A DNA stretch of 64,000 nucleotides, taken from Lentilactobacillus diolivorans DSM 14421. Lineage in GTDB: Bacteria; Bacillota; Bacilli; Lactobacillales; Lactobacillaceae. Shown piece after piece: positions 16,785 through 27,094 of the stretch. Position numbers and translations under genes: made by a program. The notes beneath the pieces were generated by a model, which was not told the origin of the DNA, made no database searches, and worked only from the letters and a program-made list of their open reading frames with translations. Location of the stretch: assembly GCF_001434255.1 (NCBI RefSeq), contig NZ_AZEY01000090.1:157792-221791 (forward strand), written 5' to 3'. Numbering within the stretch: position 1 is the first letter of the stretch; each line of letters opens with the position of its first letter.

Positions 16785-19211
16785 ATGGCATACAATCATG
16801 AGGTAATTGAACGAAAATGGCAACATTATTGGAAAGAACATAAAACATTTAAAACATCAGATGACACCAGTAAAGATAAATACTACGTGTTGGATATGTT
16901 CCCGTATCCATCTGGTCAAGGACTGCATGTTGGTCATCCAGAGGGATATACGGCAACTGATATCATGGCGCGAGTGGCACGAATGCAAGGAAAAAATGTT
17001 CTTCACCCAATGGGATGGGATGCCTTTGGATTACCTGCCGAACAGTATGCTTTAAAAACAGGACATAACCCACGTGACTTTACAGCTCAAAACATTAAAA
17101 CATTTAAGCGTCAAATCCGCTCATTAGGTTTTTCGTACGACTGGGACCGCGAAATTAATACGACTGACCCTAAGTACTATAAGTGGACGCAGTGGATTTT
17201 TGAACAGTTATATAAAAAGGGCCTCGCTTACGAAGACAATATTGAAGTTAACTGGGCGCCTGATTTCATGGGTGGGACCGTTGTTGCGAATGAAGAGGTT
17301 GTTGACGGCAAGACCGAACGTGGCGGCTACCCGGTTTACCGGGTTCCAATGCGTCAATGGGTTCTCAGAATTACGGCTTATGCTGACCGGTTAATTGATG
17401 ACCTGGACACGGTTGATTGGCCTGAAAGTATTAAAGAACAACAACGAAATTGGATTGGCCGCTCTCGTGGTGCAAGTGTTTATTTTGAAGTTAAAGGGCA
17501 CCCGGATGCTAAAGTTGAAGTCTTTACAACTCGGCCAGACACGTTGTTTGGTGCAACATACATGGTGTTGGCACCAGAGCACGAGCTGGTTGACCAGATT
17601 ACGACACCTGAACAAAAAGCTGAAGTTGATGCTTATAAAGAAAAGGTTTCCCGTAAGTCCGATCTTGAGCGAACGGACTTAAATAAAGATAAGAGTGGTG
17701 TCTTTACAGGTGCATATGGCATTAACCCAATTAATGGCAAAGAAGTGCCAATCTGGATTGGTGATTATGTTCTGGAATCTTATGGAACGGGTGCCATCAT
17801 GGCTGTTCCAGCGCATGATGATCGAGATTATGAATTTGCCAAAAAATTTGATTTACCAATTGTTCCGGTAATCGAAGGAGGCGACATTGATGATGCTGCG
17901 TTCACTGGTGATGGTCCTCATTTCAATTCTGGATTCATGGATGGGATGAATAAAGACGATGCCATTAAGGCGGCTATGGACTGGTTGAAGGACCATAAAG
18001 CCGGTAAAGAAAAGGTCAATTATAAGCTTCGCGATTGGATTTTCAGTCGTCAACGGTATTGGGGCGAGCCAATTCCGGTTATTCACTGGGAAGATGGTGA
18101 AACAACCTTGGTTCCTGAGGATGAATTACCACTTCGACTGCCTAAAGCTAAAGATATTCAAACTTCCGGTGGCAAGGAAAGTCCATTGGCCAACTTAACC
18201 GACTGGGTTAATGTGGTTGATAAAAATGGTCGTAAAGGGAAACGTGAGACTAACACAATGCCACAATGGGCAGGAAGTTCATGGTACTGGCTTCGTTATA
18301 TTGATCCCCATAATGACAAGATGATTGCCAGTCCTGAAAAATTAAAGTATTGGTCACCAGTTGACTTATACGTTGGTGGTGCTGAACATGCTGTCCTACA
18401 TTTACTTTACGCAAGATTCTGGCATAAATTCTTGTATGATCTTGGGGTTGTTCCAACACCAGAACCATTCCAGAAATTAGTTAACCAAGGAATGATCCTG
18501 GGAACCAATCATGAAAAAATGTCTAAATCCAAAGGAAATGTGATTAATCCAGACGATATTGTCCGTGACTATGGTGCTGATACCTTGCGGGTTTATGAAA
18601 TGTTCATGGGACCAATTGATGCCGCCAAACCATGGAGCACTGAAGGAATCAGTGGTGCTCATCATTGGTTGGATCGGGTATGGCGGATGATCATTGATGA
18701 CAATAATCATCTGCGTGATCGGGTAACAACCATTGATAATGGGGAACTTGACAAAGTTTACAATCAAACAGTTAAGATTGTCACGGATGATTTTAAACAC
18801 ATGCGTTTTAATGTTGGCATTTCCCAAATGATGGTTTTTGTTAACGATGCTTATAAAGCTGAAGCGTTGCCGATTAAATACATGGAAGGCTTTGTTAAAT
18901 TACTTTCACCAGTTGCCCCACACATTGCTGAAGAACTCTGGAGTTTGTTAGGTCATGATGGGACGATCACTTACGAGCCATGGCCAACCTATGATCCAAA
19001 GCAATTAGTTGAAAACACAGTTCAAATGGTGGTTCAAGTCAATGGCAAGGTTCGCTCACATCTTAAAATTGCTCGTGATGAAGCAAAGGATAAGGTTGAA
19101 GCAGCTGCTAAAAATGATGAGAATGTTCAACGATATACTAAAGGAAAGACGATTCGCAAAGTAATTGTCGTTCCTAACAAGATTGTAAATATCGTTGTTT
19201 CAAATGGTTAA
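16785..19211 (+). CDS. leuS: Leucyl-tRNA synthetase
   Basis: LeuRS of 808 aa, charging tRNA-Leu. The class I signatures are present: HIGH as HVGH ([13 protein letters not shown]) near residue 45 and KMSKS ([10 protein letters not shown]) near residue 580. The CP1 editing domain contains [12 protein letters not shown] and the D-rich VPAHDDRD, needed for hydrolysis of mischarged tRNA. Length and domain order are normal. The frame begins at 16764, but the ATG at 16785 ([12 protein letters not shown]) is the family start. GAAAGGTGG lies upstream. Controlled by the leucine T-box. Confidence 0.97.
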   Translation: MAYNHEVIERKWQHYWKEHKTFKTSDDTSKDKYYVLDMFPYPSGQGLHVGHPEGYTATDIMARVARMQGKNVLHPMGWDAFGLPAEQYALKTGHNPRDFTAQNIKTFKRQIRSLGFSYDWDREINTTDPKYYKWTQWIFEQLYKKGLAYEDNIEVNWAPDFMGGTVVANEEVVDGKTERGGYPVYRVPMRQWVLRITAYADRLIDDLDTVDWPESIKEQQRNWIGRSRGASVYFEVKGHPDAKVEVFTTRPDTLFGATYMVLAPEHELVDQITTPEQKAEVDAYKEKVSRKSDLERTDLNKDKSGVFTGAYGINPINGKEVPIWIGDYVLESYGTGAIMAVPAHDDRDYEFAKKFDLPIVPVIEGGDIDDAAFTGDGPHFNSGFMDGMNKDDAIKAAMDWLKDHKAGKEKVNYKLRDWIFSRQRYWGEPIPVIHWEDGETTLVPEDELPLRLPKAKDIQTSGGKESPLANLTDWVNVVDKNGRKGKRETNTMPQWAGSSWYWLRYIDPHNDKMIASPEKLKYWSPVDLYVGGAEHAVLHLLYARFWHKFLYDLGVVPTPEPFQKLVNQGMILGTNHEKMSKSKGNVINPDDIVRDYGADTLRVYEMFMGPIDAAKPWSTEGISGAHHWLDRVWRMIIDDNNHLRDRVTTIDNGELDKVYNQTVKIVTDDFKHMRFNVGISQMMVFVNDAYKAEALPIKYMEGFVKLLSPVAPHIAEELWSLLGHDGTITYEPWPTYDPKQLVENTVQMVVQVNGKVRSHLKIARDEAKDKVEAAAKNDENVQRYTKGKTIRKVIVVPNKIVNIVVSNG

Positions 19212-19365
19212 ATTTGTTTGAATTAAAGGAAACTGGGTCAAAAATTATTTTGTCCAACGGCTTCCCCAAAATTGTTACCTGGTAGAACTTCAGTTGGTAC
19301 CTTTTGGCTGAAAAAACAGATATCAGATAAGCATTCTGACGGTATTTTAGTTCAATTCTGATTAC

Positions 19366-19420
19366 AAAAATAAAGGGATCTTTAAAATCAAAATTTGATT
19401 TTAAAGATCCCTTTATTTTG
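19366..19420. terminator. Strong bidirectional terminator
   Basis: AAATAAAGGGATCTTTAAAATCA and its exact complement pair over more than 20 bp around a short loop. It sits between convergent leuS and the acyltransferase gene and can terminate both. Confidence 0.85.
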
Positions 19421-19438
19421 CAGCAAAAGCGTTATGAC

Positions 19439-20467
19439 CTATTTTGTTGCCGGCCATCTTTTTGAACTCTTAATTTTACTTTTAATGTAAGCATAACCAA
19501 TTGATAAGATGAATGAAATTAGAACAGCAAAAATTGTTTCAACGATCGCACCATCGTAACCGGCCTCATCAAGGATATCAATGATTGCTTTGTGCAGAAA
19601 CATGATCCCAAGTGTCTGCTGGCCGACCAACTGGATTGGTTTAATAACAAATTGTGGCATTAGTTTGCAGAAATAATAACTAAAACTAAAGACAACTAAA
19701 CAGATGATAATAGGAATAAACATAATGTAAGAAACTCTGGAAATCGGGATATGGTGATAGGATGCATGAATGATCTTGGATTTTAAGAAGAAACCAAAAT
19801 TAAACCGATCCATGTGTTGTTCCCAGAAAATCCAGAGGGTAATAAGTGCACAAGGAACGATAATCCACAAATCACTGACAATTTGCTGAATTTTGTGAAA
19901 ATATAAATAGCCAAACAGCATGAAAAACAATGCAATGAATGCCACGTCAACATCCCAAGGGACATATTTCCACTGGAAAAAGTAAATGTGTTTATAGCTG
20001 GTTGAAACAATCAGCGAAATAAACGCGACGATAATCTGAGCTTCCCGGTTTTTAACGTATGTAATAATGATAGATGTGAACAGCAATGCTAATAGATAAA
20101 CGTTAATGTACCAAAAGACACTCAAATAGTTATTTAATGTTCGGCCACCATAAGCCAATCGGACAAAGTAAAAGAGTGTGTATGACCAACTTTCACCACG
20201 AATAAAATGTGAAAGCAGGATTAGAAAGCTACCACAGATAAAGTATGAAACCAATAACGGAATAATTCGTTTCTTTAAAAACCCCCACCAATTATTATTA
20301 ATAATTGGTTTTAAGAAAAATCCGCCCATAATGAAGAAGATCGGCATGTGCCACCAATAAAGGAAGTGAAACATGGTGCCGTGCCGAGTCATGGCATGAC
20401 CAAAGACAACGGCAACGATCCCAATTGCTTTGGCAACGTCAATCCATTCAATTCTTTTCTTACTCAC
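19439..20467 (-). CDS. Acyltransferase 3 family membrane protein
   Basis: An integral membrane acyltransferase of 342 aa with about ten helices. The N-terminus RIEWIDVAKAIGIVAVVFGHA carries the family's catalytic His in helix 1, followed by WHMPIFFIMGGFF. These enzymes move acetyl or other acyl groups from the cytoplasm onto surface polysaccharides, teichoic acids or peptidoglycan. This one resembles the EpsH/NolL-like branch, with an unknown acceptor. The start is GTG, behind GAGGTG. It is monocistronic and divergent from the flippase gene, which may hint at a shared envelope-glycan role. Confidence 0.85.
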   Translation of the reverse strand: MSKKRIEWIDVAKAIGIVAVVFGHAMTRHGTMFHFLYWWHMPIFFIMGGFFLKPIINNNWWGFLKKRIIPLLVSYFICGSFLILLSHFIRGESWSYTLFYFVRLAYGGRTLNNYLSVFWYINVYLLALLFTSIIITYVKNREAQIIVAFISLIVSTSYKHIYFFQWKYVPWDVDVAFIALFFMLFGYLYFHKIQQIVSDLWIIVPCALITLWIFWEQHMDRFNFGFFLKSKIIHASYHHIPISRVSYIMFIPIIICLVVFSFSYYFCKLMPQFVIKPIQLVGQQTLGIMFLHKAIIDILDEAGYDGAIVETIFAVLISFILSIGYAYIKSKIKSSKRWPATK

Positions 20468-20675
20468 AAGTTTTTCACCTCTAAAATTATTAAGAACACT
20501 AATAAAAGTATTTTAGTGCATATTGCATGGGATTGACAATACATTTTGGTCACTTGTTATCAAAATGACTTATGCTTAAGACATTTTTAATATGTCAGGG
20601 ATTAATTGTTATTGATAGCTTCTTTGATTACAATGAGTCAAGAATCATCGAAAGCAAACGAAAGTAGGAAACATC

Positions 20676-22322
20676 ATGGTTAGAAAACAAAGCGATTCTG
20701 ATGAATCCAGGGATCAAATGTTGTCTGGATCCGCTTGGATGACAGCTGGCAGCATTCTCAGTCGATTTTTAGGAGCCATTTATATTATTCCGTGGGGAAT
20801 TTGGTTTGGCAATTACTTTTTTCGAGCAAACGCGTTATATGGACTCGGATACAATATCTACAGCTTTTTCTTGATTGCAGCCATTGCAGGGATTCCTTCA
20901 GCAATTGCCAAACAGGTGGCTCATTATAATGCACTCAATGAGTATGGTGTCGGTGTTCGGTTATATAAGCGCGGCCTCGTCTTGGCAGCTATCATGGGAA
21001 TTATTTGTGCAGCCATTCTGTACTTTGGCGCTCCGTTAATTGATGATGGCAATCCGAATGTGATTCCAATTCTTCGCTCCTTGGCGTGGGCGGTCTTAAT
21101 TATCCCCACAATGAGTTTGACCAGGGGTTATTTTCAAGGGTATCAACAAATGGCACCTTCTGCAATTTCACAATTTGTTGAACAGTTGGCCCGGGTACTG
21201 TATATGCTGCTGACCGCGTTTGTTATGATGCAAATCCTACATGTTGATTGGGTTAAAGCGGTATCGCAATCAACGTTTGCCGCATTTGTTGGTGCCGCGG
21301 CCGGAATGATTTCTTTGATGGTTTACTACTTAAAGCACCGTGATGTTTTCAGATCATTAGTTCGAAATAGTAATAATCAACTGCGGGTATCCCCCAAAGA
21401 ACTTTACCGGGAAATCGTCGCTCAAGCTGTACCATTTATTATATTAGGTGCGGGAATTACAATTTTTATGTTGATTGATCAGTTTACATTTTTTAAAATT
21501 ATGCGAGTCGCGACGACTTATTCGGAAGCGACGTTGGCTGACTTATATGCCATGTTTGCTGTGAATGCCAATAAATTAATTATGATTACGGTTTCGTTGG
21601 CATCAGCTTTAGCCATTACAGCCGTTCCGCTGCTGTCCATTGCACTGACTAATAGCGAGAAAAAAGAAATTTCTCGCCAAATTTCCAACGTGATTGTCCT
21701 TTTCCTGTTCGTAATGATTCCGGCGTCGTTGGGAATGGCAGCCATTGCAGGGCCGTTAAACCGGGTATTCTATGGCACCACTCAGCAAGCATTAGGCGCC
21801 AATATTTTAACATTTTCATCAATTGTTTCAATTCCGATGGGGTTATTTGTCGTGATTTCGGCGGTCATGCAGGGATTGTCCGAAAACAAACGGGCCGTTA
21901 GGTTTTTCTTGGTCGGGACTCTTGTTAAATTATTGATTCAGTGGCCCTGTATATATTTTTTAGGTGCGTTTGGACCATTGCTGTCAACTGGAATTGGCCT
22001 GTCGGTGGCAAATTGGTTAATCTTACGGTCATTAGATCGGCAATTTGGGTTTGAAAAACGGATGCTGTCAATTGCCATGGAAAAGATTTCAAAATATTCA
22101 TTATTTATGTATCTCATTACAATTTTGGTGGTTCATGGTGCCAATATTGTTCTAGGGTATGTGTATCACCCATTTGGTAGGAGTGGCAGTTTGCTGGTGT
22201 CATTAGTGGGTGTGGGAATTGGTGGCTTGATTTACATTTATTTAACATTAAAAAGCCGAATTGCAGATATGGTGTTGGGCCCGAGAAGTAATCGGTTGAG
22301 GAGAATGTTGAGGATAAGGTAA
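20676..22322 (+). CDS. murJ: MurJ/YtgP-type lipid II flippase
   Basis: A 548-aa membrane protein with about 14 helices of the MOP flippase superfamily. Size and N-terminus (LSGSAWMTAGSILSRFLGAIYIIPW) match YtgP of Bacillus subtilis, one of its MurJ-type lipid II flippases. The internal RGYFQGYQQMAPSAISQFVEQ segment, with the arginine of the central cavity, is also characteristic. It should move lipid-linked peptidoglycan precursors outward. A Wzx-type polysaccharide flippase is the alternative, but no capsule genes are nearby. AGTAGGA precedes the ATG. Confidence 0.8.
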   Translation: MVRKQSDSDESRDQMLSGSAWMTAGSILSRFLGAIYIIPWGIWFGNYFFRANALYGLGYNIYSFFLIAAIAGIPSAIAKQVAHYNALNEYGVGVRLYKRGLVLAAIMGIICAAILYFGAPLIDDGNPNVIPILRSLAWAVLIIPTMSLTRGYFQGYQQMAPSAISQFVEQLARVLYMLLTAFVMMQILHVDWVKAVSQSTFAAFVGAAAGMISLMVYYLKHRDVFRSLVRNSNNQLRVSPKELYREIVAQAVPFIILGAGITIFMLIDQFTFFKIMRVATTYSEATLADLYAMFAVNANKLIMITVSLASALAITAVPLLSIALTNSEKKEISRQISNVIVLFLFVMIPASLGMAAIAGPLNRVFYGTTQQALGANILTFSSIVSIPMGLFVVISAVMQGLSENKRAVRFFLVGTLVKLLIQWPCIYFLGAFGPLLSTGIGLSVANWLILRSLDRQFGFEKRMLSIAMEKISKYSLFMYLITILVVHGANIVLGYVYHPFGRSGSLLVSLVGVGIGGLIYIYLTLKSRIADMVLGPRSNRLRRMLRIR

Positions 22323-22326
22323 AAGA

Positions 22327-22508
22327 GTGGTCTAAAGAGCGGTTAGATCCCAGAATATAAGCCCCCTAACCCTAATATTCCGGTTTTGAATATTAGGGTT
22401 AGGGGGCTTATATGGCGGGGATCTGCTCTTTAGACCACGTTTCGGTTAGGAAGCCTAAAACAGGAGGCTTTTAAATATTAGGGTTAGGGGGCTTATATGG
22501 CGGTGAGC
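22327..22508. repeat. Type A palindromic repeat with a trailing half copy
   Basis: The full copy (22327-22438) shares outer arms GTGGTCTAAAGAGC / GCTCTTTAGACCAC with the copy at 14849 but carries GCCCCCTAACCC in the inner arm. A half copy follows at about 22468-22508 (AATATTAGGGTTAGGGGGCTTATATGG). The gap then runs to 22752 without a gene; 22509-22752 shows nothing I can name. It separates convergent genes. Confidence 0.8.
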
Positions 22509-22752
22509 TCTTCTTTTCACTATCTTCTGCGAAAAAACGATTAAGTTTAACCCGGGTTCTGATTGACTTATATCATGTGAATTGATTCAGCAAATCATCT
22601 TTGAGTTAATTCAGACTCAAAGCAATTTGAAATTTATCTAAAAAAAGAAAAACAGATTTCGAAAGATTAATCGATAAGCAATCGTTGCAGATAGAGGAGG
22701 ATTGAGTTTCCAATTAATCATTTCGAATCCGTTTTTGTTTAGGGGACTATTT

Positions 22753-23583
22753 TTAGACACTCTGATTTTTCTTCATAAATTTTGGTAATGCTTCACTGAT
22801 TTGATGAGGTAAGACCACGTATTGTTTGTGGGCCAATTTATCGGCAATTGCACTATGGGCAAAGACAGCTGCTAACACAGCTTTGGGCTGATCAGCAAAT
22901 TGGGCGGTAAAGCCACCAACCATTCCTGCCAAGGTGTCACCCATGCCACCGGTTGCCTGAGCTGGCGTTCCACCTGTGTTTTCATAGACACTGTCTTGAT
23001 AGTAAACTTGGGTTCGATGTGACTTCACCACAACCAATGCGTTCAGTTTATTGGCAGCGGCTTGATTGGCTTCAGGTGTTTGATCAGCGATTTTAATACC
23101 GGAAACGCGTTGCCATTCCATCTGATGGGGTGTCAAGACATTCAGCGAATCTTGAGGTAGCGTTAAGTGGTTTTGTGCAACCAACGTTAGCGCAGAACCA
23201 TCAATAACCAATGTTTGATTTTTATGCGCAAGTTCGAACGTCTTTGTCAAAATTGTTAATGCCTGATTATCTGTTCCCAAACCAGGACCGATGACGACAA
23301 CGTCAGCAGCTGAAATAATTGGTGAAGCTGCCTGTGAATCATGATAATCAACAAACATCGCTTCTGGTAACCAATCGTGTAGGCTAGTTTGATTAGTCGG
23401 GTCAGTCATGGTAGTGACCAAGCCGGCTCCGGAATAAACGGCAGCAAGCGATGCCATAATGATGGCCCCACCAAAGTTTTGACTGCCACCAATTAAGGCA
23501 ATTTTACCATAAGTTCCCTTGTAACTATTTGCAGGTCGTTTACGGATAACTTTTTCGAGAATTGACTGCGTGATTTTTTTCAA
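22753..23583 (-). CDS. nnrD: ADP-dependent NAD(P)H-hydrate dehydratase
   Basis: A ribokinase-like fold enzyme (276 aa) that repairs hydrated NAD(P)HX back to NAD(P)H. The YjeF C-terminal domain motifs are present: KIALIGGSQNFGGA near residue 30, VVIGPGLG near residue 97, LTPHQMEW, and the nucleotide-binding GGMGDTLAG near residue 220, whose Asp is the catalytic base. The epimerase half (NnrE/YjeF-N) is not fused here. The start is TTG, 8 nt after GGGAGG. It is monocistronic, divergent from pepV. Confidence 0.9.
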   Translation of the reverse strand: MKKITQSILEKVIRKRPANSYKGTYGKIALIGGSQNFGGAIIMASLAAVYSGAGLVTTMTDPTNQTSLHDWLPEAMFVDYHDSQAASPIISAADVVVIGPGLGTDNQALTILTKTFELAHKNQTLVIDGSALTLVAQNHLTLPQDSLNVLTPHQMEWQRVSGIKIADQTPEANQAAANKLNALVVVKSHRTQVYYQDSVYENTGGTPAQATGGMGDTLAGMVGGFTAQFADQPKAVLAAVFAHSAIADKLAHKQYVVLPHQISEALPKFMKKNQSV

Positions 23584-23706
23584 ATTAAAAACCTCCCAAC
23601 AACATTCACTTTCTTTTAGTATAACATTATGAGTCCGACGGCAAGTCCAACAATCGTTACTGATTGTGATAAAATTGAATCATAAGATGACAGGAGTGAG
23701 AAAATA

Positions 23707-25110
23707 ATGACAATTAATTGGCAAGAAGAAGCAAAAAAATATCGGGATGACTATTTGAAAGACTTAAAAGAATTGATTAGCATCCCCAGTGTTCGCGATG
23801 ATGAACATGCAACTGATGAATATCCACTTGGTGAGGGGCCAACCAAAGCGTTATTAAAATTTCTTTCATTTGGTAAACGTGATGGGTTTGTTACTAAAAA
23901 CTTGGATAACATTGTTGGTTATATCGAATATGGTAGTGGTGACCAAACAATGGCCATGCAGTCTCACGCTGACGTGATGCCTGCCGGTGACGGCTGGCAA
24001 ACCGATCCGTTCACCATGACTGAAAAGGATGGCAATGTTTATGGTCGGGGAACTTCTGATGATAAGGGGCCGGGATTAGCAGCATACTATGGTCTAAGAA
24101 TCTTAAAGGACCATGGTGTAACACCTAAAATGAAGATTCGTTTGATTATTGGAACTGATGAGGAAAGTCAATGGACGGGCATGAAACATTACTTTGATGT
24201 TGAGCCGGAACCCACTTTTGGTTTCTCACCAGATGCAGAATTTCCACTGATTAATGGCGAAAAGGGGAATTCAACCTATGAAACAACTTTTGGCCATACC
24301 AACGGTGATGCGTATACGTTAAAGAATTTTAATTCAGGCCTACGTTTGAACATGGTGCCGGGTAACGCCACAGCAATGGTTGAGACAGATGATAATGAAG
24401 GATTTGTGGATGCCTTTACCGATTTTTTGGATAAGAATGCGGTATCCGGAGATATTAAAGCAACACCTAATGGAATTGCTGTTCATGTGATTGGAAAACA
24501 GGCCCATGCGATGGAGCCTAAAAATGGTGTCAATGCTGGAACCTATATGGCTAAATTCCTGAGTCAGTTTAATTTTGAAGGGGCAGCCAAGAACTTTATT
24601 CGATTTATTGCCGACAAGCTGCACGATGATTCCCGGGCAACCAAGATCGGTGCCGCTCATGTTGATGACGTGATGGGTGACTTGACAATGAACGTTGGTA
24701 TTATGACGTTTAATGAAAAAGACGGTGGTCTGGTTAATACCAACTTCCGTTATCCCAAGGGAACCAGTGATCAAGAAATCTTAGATCGACTACAAACCGT
24801 TGCTGAGAAGTTTGGTGGAACCGTTAAGGAAACTGAAAACATGGGACCACATTATGTGGATCCTGATGACCCAATCGTTAAGACATTGCTGCATGTTTAT
24901 GAAGCGCAGACAGGCACCAAAGATGTTCAACCGGAAGTTGTCGGTGGCGGTACCTATGCTCGGCTAATGAAGCGCGGAGTTGCATTTGGGGCATTATTCC
25001 CAGGAACTGAGGATACGATGCATCAAGCCAATGAATTTCAACCGATTAACGATTTGATCAAAGCAATGGCAATTTATGGTCGGTCCATTTATGAATTGAC
25101 AACTAAGTAA
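23707..25110 (+). CDS. pepV: Dipeptidase PepV
   Basis: This cytoplasmic metallopeptidase (467 aa) of the M20 (Sapep) family cleaves dipeptides with an L-amino acid N-terminus, the last step in peptide use by lactobacilli. The zinc and active-site motifs are in order: SHADVMPAG, GRGTSDDKGPG (bridging Asp), GTDEESQW (catalytic Glu), FSPDAEFP, and the late HQANEF. The ATG follows CAGGAGTGAG. A universal stress gene starts 19 nt after the stop and is probably co-transcribed. Confidence 0.95.
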   Translation: MTINWQEEAKKYRDDYLKDLKELISIPSVRDDEHATDEYPLGEGPTKALLKFLSFGKRDGFVTKNLDNIVGYIEYGSGDQTMAMQSHADVMPAGDGWQTDPFTMTEKDGNVYGRGTSDDKGPGLAAYYGLRILKDHGVTPKMKIRLIIGTDEESQWTGMKHYFDVEPEPTFGFSPDAEFPLINGEKGNSTYETTFGHTNGDAYTLKNFNSGLRLNMVPGNATAMVETDDNEGFVDAFTDFLDKNAVSGDIKATPNGIAVHVIGKQAHAMEPKNGVNAGTYMAKFLSQFNFEGAAKNFIRFIADKLHDDSRATKIGAAHVDDVMGDLTMNVGIMTFNEKDGGLVNTNFRYPKGTSDQEILDRLQTVAEKFGGTVKETENMGPHYVDPDDPIVKTLLHVYEAQTGTKDVQPEVVGGGTYARLMKRGVAFGALFPGTEDTMHQANEFQPINDLIKAMAIYGRSIYELTTK

Positions 25111-25129
25111 ACACATTTGAGGTGTTAGA

Positions 25130-25594
25130 ATGCTTGAGTTTAATTATACAAACATTTTGGTGGGGGTTGACGGTTCTAAGACGTCTATTAAGGCGGTTAC
25201 TAAAGCAATTGCCGTTGCCAAACGAAATCAGGCAAAATTGATCATTGCGGCGGTCATCAACGATCGTGAGTTCATGGGGGTTTCAAAGGCTGCTTCGATT
25301 GGTTTTGGTAATATTGATCCATCGACAATTGACGCTTTAAAATTGCGTTATGAAAAAATGGTCGCAAGGTATGCTGATCAAGCGCGGGCTGTTCATGTTA
25401 ACGTGAAAACGATTGTGACGTTTGGTGATCCGAAAACAGTTTTGTCAAAACGGCTTGTTGATGAAGAAGACGTTGATGCAATTGTAATTGGAGCAACTGG
25501 GGTTAATTTTGTCTCACGCTTAATGCTGGGATCGACGGCTTCCTTTGTAATTGCTCACGCACCGTGTGATGTCTTTGTCGTTCATCGAGATTAG
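25130..25594 (+). CDS. Universal stress protein (UspA family)
   Basis: This 154-residue single-domain UspA protein begins with YTNILVGVDGSKTSIKAV and ends with the ATP-binding type signature VIGATGVNFVSRLMLGSTASFVIAHAPCDVFVV. The G-2x-G-9x-G(S/T) spacing suggests nucleotide binding. The role is general stress survival, not more specific. It sits 19 nt behind pepV with its own site (GAGGTG). A second UspA-type gene lies at 46.6 kb. Confidence 0.9.
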   Translation: MLEFNYTNILVGVDGSKTSIKAVTKAIAVAKRNQAKLIIAAVINDREFMGVSKAASIGFGNIDPSTIDALKLRYEKMVARYADQARAVHVNVKTIVTFGDPKTVLSKRLVDEEDVDAIVIGATGVNFVSRLMLGSTASFVIAHAPCDVFVVHRD

Positions 25595-25636
25595 TGAGGC
25601 CATTTTTTCTTAGTGATCGTCGTGATGGCAAATAAA

Positions 25637-25674
25637 AGGAGGCTGAGGCAAAATTTGATTTTGTCCAGTCTCTT
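25637..25674 (+). terminator. Type C terminator hairpin
   Basis: GAGGCTGAGGCAAAATT and a partly complementary ATTTTGTCCAGTCTC lie behind the stress-protein gene. It is a diverged member of the type C family between convergent genes. Confidence 0.6.
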
Positions 25675-25761
25675 TAGTGTTATTCCAATTATTGCAGAGT
25701 AAAAAGGGTGGCAGAAAGTTAGTTCCATTCTCCGGTCTTCTTTCAGCATTAAGAAATAAAA

Positions 25762-26097
25762 TCATTTATTTTTGGCTTCCTTTTGCCGATTATTATTGAT
25801 AATCAACGCCCAAATGCCAGGAATGATATATAGCAGACTGCCAAGTATGCCAATGATCATCATCACAATTGGCCAAACATAACCGTTGTTTTGGTGTAGG
25901 CGTTTAAGTCCAAAAAATACGATGATCTGTTGTGCCAGGTACAGTCCGCCAAGGATTACCAACACAATGTTGACAATCCATGATGTGGGCTTAAAAATCA
26001 TGCCGGCAATTAATGTCAAAACTAAAATAACAGTGACAAACCACCAGATAATCCAGCCAACGATCTGGGCACCAGTGAGATTTTCTTTATTTTTCAA
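25762..26097 (-). CDS. Hypothetical three-helix membrane protein
   Basis: A small membrane protein of 111 aa with three hydrophobic helices (VGWIIWWFVTVILVLTLIAG, WIVNIVLVILGGLYLAQQIIV, WPIVMMIIGILGSLLYIIPG) and a basic C-terminal tail. No family is recognised. TTG is the start codon, with GAAGGTGA in front. It is divergent from the DUF1835 pair. Confidence 0.65.
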   Translation of the reverse strand: MKNKENLTGAQIVGWIIWWFVTVILVLTLIAGMIFKPTSWIVNIVLVILGGLYLAQQIIVFFGLKRLHQNNGYVWPIVMMIIGILGSLLYIIPGIWALIINNNRQKEAKNK

Positions 26098-26184
26098 GTA
26101 GCATCACCTTCTTTACGACTAACGTTTGGTTCAACTTTACGGTAATCAAAAGATTTTGTAAACTGACTGACGGGAGATGGTTAA

Positions 26185-26991
26185 ATGATTGTTGATATTA
26201 CTTTCGGGACAACTTTTGGGCATACATTAGCGCATTATTATCGGCTTAAACATCAACAAAGTGAAGTCATTGCGTTACCATTGGCACTTGACTTTGGGGA
26301 AATTAATCAGGATGATATTTTGGCATCACGACAGAAAACGTTTGAGATGATGGCATCTGGGTTTCATGAACAGCAGCTCAAAGACGCGTTGGTAACCCTT
26401 AGACAAGCATTACAACAGTTAAAAACGGTGATTAAACGGGGAGATACGTTACGAATCTGGTGGGATGAGTCGTCCGCTAATTACTGTGGCTTTCTTTGGT
26501 TGTGTCAGCAACTATCAACTATTGATAATCCGGTTTATCAGATCAAATTGCCGCTTGTATTTCCAACCCCGGAAGTTCTTATTGCCATTTCCAGTATCGA
26601 TGAATTAGCGGATCAGGATATTGATAAATTTAATTTATTCTCTTATCAGCAATCGCTCCCCAAACTGATTCGTCGGAGTTGGAGTTACGCGTGGAGATCT
26701 TTAAGAGATGACAATCGAGTGGTTCGGATTGTTTTAAATGGCCATGTATTAAGTCAGCCGATCACATTTTATGATCAATTTATTTTGTCAACAATGGATA
26801 CTGTTCATTTTATTAAGGTTGAGCAATTACTGGCAAAGATTCTTGGAACCTATGGCAGCGGGTTTGGCAGCCAATTTTCAGAGGTCTGGTATCGTTATCG
26901 GCTTCACACTTTGGCCAGCCAAGGGATGTTTGAAATTAAAACAGATAAAAAGTCTTCCAAAACAACGATTCGCTTAAAGTTGCCCAAATGA
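26185..26991 (+). CDS. DUF1835-type protein, first tandem copy
   Basis: A soluble protein of 268 aa resembling DUF1835/DUF3658 proteins of lactobacilli. The landmarks are an N-terminal VDITFGTTFGHTLAHYY, ALPLALDFGEIN, the tryptophan-rich RIWWDESSANYCGFLWLC, and WSYAWRSLRDDNRVVR near the middle, followed by a winged-helix-like C-terminus. The function is unknown. It is a paralogue of the next gene: same length, same order of landmarks and roughly 35-40% identity by eye. The ATG follows GGGAGATGG. Confidence 0.75.
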   Translation: MIVDITFGTTFGHTLAHYYRLKHQQSEVIALPLALDFGEINQDDILASRQKTFEMMASGFHEQQLKDALVTLRQALQQLKTVIKRGDTLRIWWDESSANYCGFLWLCQQLSTIDNPVYQIKLPLVFPTPEVLIAISSIDELADQDIDKFNLFSYQQSLPKLIRRSWSYAWRSLRDDNRVVRIVLNGHVLSQPITFYDQFILSTMDTVHFIKVEQLLAKILGTYGSGFGSQFSEVWYRYRLHTLASQGMFEIKTDKKSSKTTIRLKLPK

Positions 26992-27094
26992 TCATTTGAT
27001 TAGAAAAAATCACACAGGAGTTGCATGTGACCCATAAAAACGTTTATACTTTTCCAAGCGCACAAATTCGAAATTATTAAGTGAGGGAATCGTT